Positions 12,766 to 14,886 of a DNA stretch of 14,886 bases are shown here, one piece after another. The stretch lies in assembly GCA_028694275.1 (NCBI GenBank), contig JAQUTS010000025.1:1-14886 (forward strand), given 5' to 3'. Positions within the stretch are counted from its first letter, which is position 1. Every line of letters starts with the position of its first letter. The notes below the pieces were generated by a model. That model was not told the DNA's origin. It did not search any database and saw nothing but the letters and a program-made list of their open reading frames with translations. Origin of the DNA: Candidatus Gastranaerophilales bacterium (GTDB lineage Bacteria > Cyanobacteriota > Vampirovibrionia > Gastranaerophilales > CAJFVJ01). A program made the position numbers and the translations under genes.

Positions 12766-14492
12766 TGATTAAAATACTCCCCGCTTTTTACAATATGAAT
12801 ACTGATTCTAAAAAGGACAAACCTGTAAAGTCCCCATTTGTCAAACCTGTTTTGCCACAAAGAAGTCAGATATCGCATTTCCCCAAACCGTATTTGGGGC
12901 AGCAGCCTGATTCCATTGTCTTCAGAGGATTGAAATTTCAAAACGAAGTAGTAAAAAAGGTCTTGGGCAAAAAACACCAAGGGCTTGGTCTTTATACACC
13001 GAATGGTAAGTGGATTGATTTTAATCGTGTAGGTGAGGATTTAGAGGATTTGGATATTACCAAAGCCACCGATAAAGAAGTTTCTGCTTATGATTTTTCA
13101 AATTCGTTGAGAGAAACTTTATCAACTTGGGTAAGGCGATATAACAAGCATAATATGGATAAGATGCTTGCGACATATCCTACTTTGAACTCAGAAGAAG
13201 CTCACGTTAGATTTGCCGATAATCTTGAAAAACTTTGGGATAATCGCCATGGGCATTCTCTTGATATTCCCATAACAGACAAAAACGGCAAGCTTAGCCT
13301 TGATTGTGTTGTTTTTGATACGGAAACGACAGGTCTTAATATTTTTGGAAACAAATACAAAAAATCAACCAAGCCATTGGATAGGATAATCCAAATAGGG
13401 GCGATACAAATTAAAAAAGGAGAAGTTGTTCCTTCTTCTGCTTACAATCAGTTGATTAACCCAGAAATGCCTATTCCTGAAAAAGCTTCTGATATTCACG
13501 GTATCACAGATGAAATGGTCAAAGATCAGCCGCCTATAGAAAGAATTTTGAAGCCTTTTTTGAGGGATTATATGAACAAAAAGAATGGTATTATTGTTGC
13601 ATATAATCACAAATTTGATATAACTATTCTTAATAATGCAATCAGAAAAAACAACACATTCTCCGATGATAACCTTAAAGAAAAGGCTTATCACAAAGTT
13701 CTTGATCCGTTTATTCTTATGCAAAGAATTCACCCTTATTTGGGAGTAAGAAAAAAACTCGGCGAACAGTATCGCTTTTTGTTCCGCAAAAAAATGGAAA
13801 ATGCCCACGATGCTTTTGCAGACGTAAAAGGTACTGTTGATGTGCTCAAATATAGTCTTTATTTCTTAAGTGAGCACAGAAAAGACAAAAATGTTCCGCT
13901 TTCTTTGAGGGAAGTGTTGATCTTCCAAAATGGCGGAAAGGTCGAAAATATCAATCTTCCTTTTGATAATGAAGATTGTAATGCTTTAGTTAATTACAAT
14001 AAATCGTATGTTCATGTGTCTTTGCCTGTTGATAATTATTTCAAGGGATACAAGCTTTCATCAAGAGTTTTGGATTCACTTAAAGAAGAAATAGGTGAAA
14101 ATAATTTCAAAAAATTGAAGAAAGATAAAATAGAAAATAAACTATTCAACCTCAGAAACTCATCAGGTTTGCCAATAAACCCTGAGGAGACTAAGCAAAT
14201 TCCTAAAAAAGGCGGATTTGAGAATTCTTTCTATGTTATGAAAAAGAACTTCAAAAAAGTTTTGGGCTTTGCAAACTTAGAATCCTATAATGATAAGAGC
14301 AAAGAAGAAATAGAAGATTTGATAACCGAAAGAGCCAAACAATACGTACACCAAAAAGCTATTCCTATTTGGATGAAAAACCCTAACCCCGAAGATATCA
14401 AAGACGGCAACGATCTTCCCGATTTGGCAATTGCAAGAAGGGTTATGGAAGAATCAAAAGCGGAGCAAGAGGCTGCTTTAGGTAGAAGTTGA
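12765..14492 (+). CDS. DEDDh 3'-5' exonuclease with tagged N-terminus
   Basis: A 575-residue protein with a DnaQ-type exonuclease domain at about 178-372. The catalytic acids are visible: Asp185 and Glu187 in FDTETTG (Exo I), Asp285 in NHKFD (Exo II), and His348 with Asp353 in HDAFADV (Exo III), the DEDDh form of DNA polymerase III epsilon and related single-strand DNA or RNA exonucleases. IHGITDEM (244-251) is also typical. Residues 1-60 are Lys/Pro/Gln-rich with IVFRGL at 51-56; 60-175 is a helical region I do not recognise, and 385-575 is another. The ATG overlaps the previous stop as TAATG, so it is probably translated by coupling to the PLD-like gene; GGAAAG lies 8 bases upstream. It is too divergent and long to be the replicative proofreader. 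The 3' end overlaps the convergent next gene by 15 bases. Confidence 0.92.
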   Translation: MIKILPAFYNMNTDSKKDKPVKSPFVKPVLPQRSQISHFPKPYLGQQPDSIVFRGLKFQNEVVKKVLGKKHQGLGLYTPNGKWIDFNRVGEDLEDLDITKATDKEVSAYDFSNSLRETLSTWVRRYNKHNMDKMLATYPTLNSEEAHVRFADNLEKLWDNRHGHSLDIPITDKNGKLSLDCVVFDTETTGLNIFGNKYKKSTKPLDRIIQIGAIQIKKGEVVPSSAYNQLINPEMPIPEKASDIHGITDEMVKDQPPIERILKPFLRDYMNKKNGIIVAYNHKFDITILNNAIRKNNTFSDDNLKEKAYHKVLDPFILMQRIHPYLGVRKKLGEQYRFLFRKKMENAHDAFADVKGTVDVLKYSLYFLSEHRKDKNVPLSLREVLIFQNGGKVENINLPFDNEDCNALVNYNKSYVHVSLPVDNYFKGYKLSSRVLDSLKEEIGENNFKKLKKDKIENKLFNLRNSSGLPINPEETKQIPKKGGFENSFYVMKKNFKKVLGFANLESYNDKSKEEIEDLITERAKQYVHQKAIPIWMKNPNPEDIKDGNDLPDLAIARRVMEESKAEQEAALGRS

Positions 14493-14886
14493 GCTTGTTG
14501 AGCCCGTAGTCGATGTGGTGTCTGTTGTACCTGTTGTATCAGTTATCGAATTATCATACAGGTTATTATAGTAGGCCGTTGCCACGCTATTGTTATTGTT
14601 AACGCCTGTTAAGCCACCATATATACCGCTTCCGACAGAAACTTTTCCGCCGCCGCCAAGAAGAGTTTTGGCAGATGCTGTCTGGTAGTTATAATATGTT
14701 GTGATTAAATCATTTGCACTTTGCTGTCTGATTTGGAGTTGAAGCAATTGAGCCAAAATAGTCGCTTGATCTGCGCTCAAGATGTTATTTACGGCAGTTG
14801 TGAAAGTAGATGTTTTGGCCGTTTTGTTTCCAAGAGCGTTTGTTGCAACTTTGATGGAGCCTTTGACTTGAAGGTTTTTAACGTTT
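14478..14886 (-). CDS. C-terminal part of a Gly/Asn/Thr/Ser-rich protein, cut by the window edge
   Basis: The frame is open from the right window edge to a TAA at 14478, giving 135 visible residues with no start. The first half has alternating strands, then an amphipathic helix rich in Gln and Leu (around ADQATILAQLLQLQ) and a Tyr-rich TYYNYQTASAK stretch that recalls the end of TolC-like outer-membrane factors; this is only a faint likeness. The rest is Gly-rich (LLGGGGK), Asn-rich (NNNN) and finally a Thr/Ser/Asp/Gly tail of about 24 residues without order. Such tails suggest a surface or exported protein. A TTG at 14780 could be read as a start, but the reading frame and the composition continue without break upstream, so a longer protein is more likely. 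Family not recognised. Confidence 0.7.
   Translation of the reverse strand, partial: NVKNLQVKGSIKVATNALGNKTAKTSTFTTAVNNILSADQATILAQLLQLQIRQQSANDLITTYYNYQTASAKTLLGGGGKVSVGSGIYGGLTGVNNNNSVATAYYNNLYDNSITDTTGTTDTTSTTGSTSSTST

Noticed and set aside
13365..13808. A 147-residue frame on the - strand
   Set aside because: Antisense to the catalytic region of the DEDDh exonuclease, no ribosome site or recognisable domain.
1..14886. tRNA, rRNA, CRISPR array, insertion sequence or prophage
   Set aside because: No regular spaced repeats, transposase, integrase or phage structural genes, and no cloverleaf-like segment were seen by eye in the intergenic stretches.

Overview
The window is A+T-rich bacterial chromosome with clear Shine-Dalgarno sites, sigma70-like promoters and rho-independent terminators. 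It holds 13 protein genes, the last one cut by the window edge. No rRNA, tRNA, CRISPR array or mobile element was seen. Gene content is a DUF2023/flavodoxin pair, FixC/FixX of the clustered-cysteine (bifurcating) type, and many proteins with a disordered N-terminus ending in a short Phe-x-Gly motif. That suggests an anaerobic gut lineage such as the Gastranaerophilales (Vampirovibrionia/Melainabacteria, non-photosynthetic relatives of Cyanobacteria). This placement is inferred from recall and was not tested by a search.

Region 1 (1-2620, + strand): a likely four-gene run of a DUF3147-type small membrane protein, a glycine-rich multi-pass membrane protein of unknown function, a DUF2023-like protein and a short-chain flavodoxin, closed by a terminator. 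Region 2 (2694-3270): one small cysteine-containing orphan with two tandem terminators. Region 3 (5351-3271, - strand): fixC, fixX and a small duplicated-helix protein form a tight operon with its own promoter. fixA and fixB are not in the window. Flavodoxin and FixCX could share low-potential electron transfer. Region 4 (5358-6693): a secreted TPR/NHL-repeat protein, probably read from a leaderless mRNA, converges on a Bcp-type peroxiredoxin.

Region 5 (6829-14492) is the most unusual part. An AAA+ ATPase with a possible operator and a long leader is followed by a convergent dGTPase-like HD phosphohydrolase. Divergent from the HD gene is a translationally coupled pair: a phospholipase-D-superfamily protein and a DEDDh 3'-5' exonuclease. 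All four carry an unrelated low-complexity N-terminal extension ending in the same short motif, [V/I]-x-F-x-[G/A] or a close variant. The DUF2023 protein and the small cysteine protein carry it too. The redox housekeeping proteins (flavodoxin, FixC, FixX, Bcp) do not. The motif looks like a modular sorting, processing or docking tag, and it is the main candidate here for an undescribed system. Region 6 (14478-end, - strand): the C-terminal part of a Gly/Asn/Thr/Ser-rich protein.

Several starts were moved inward from the longest reading frame because a good Shine-Dalgarno site or promoter lies inside it (1554, 3977, 5287, 5393, 7076, 10561). These choices also give the tagged proteins similar N-termini.
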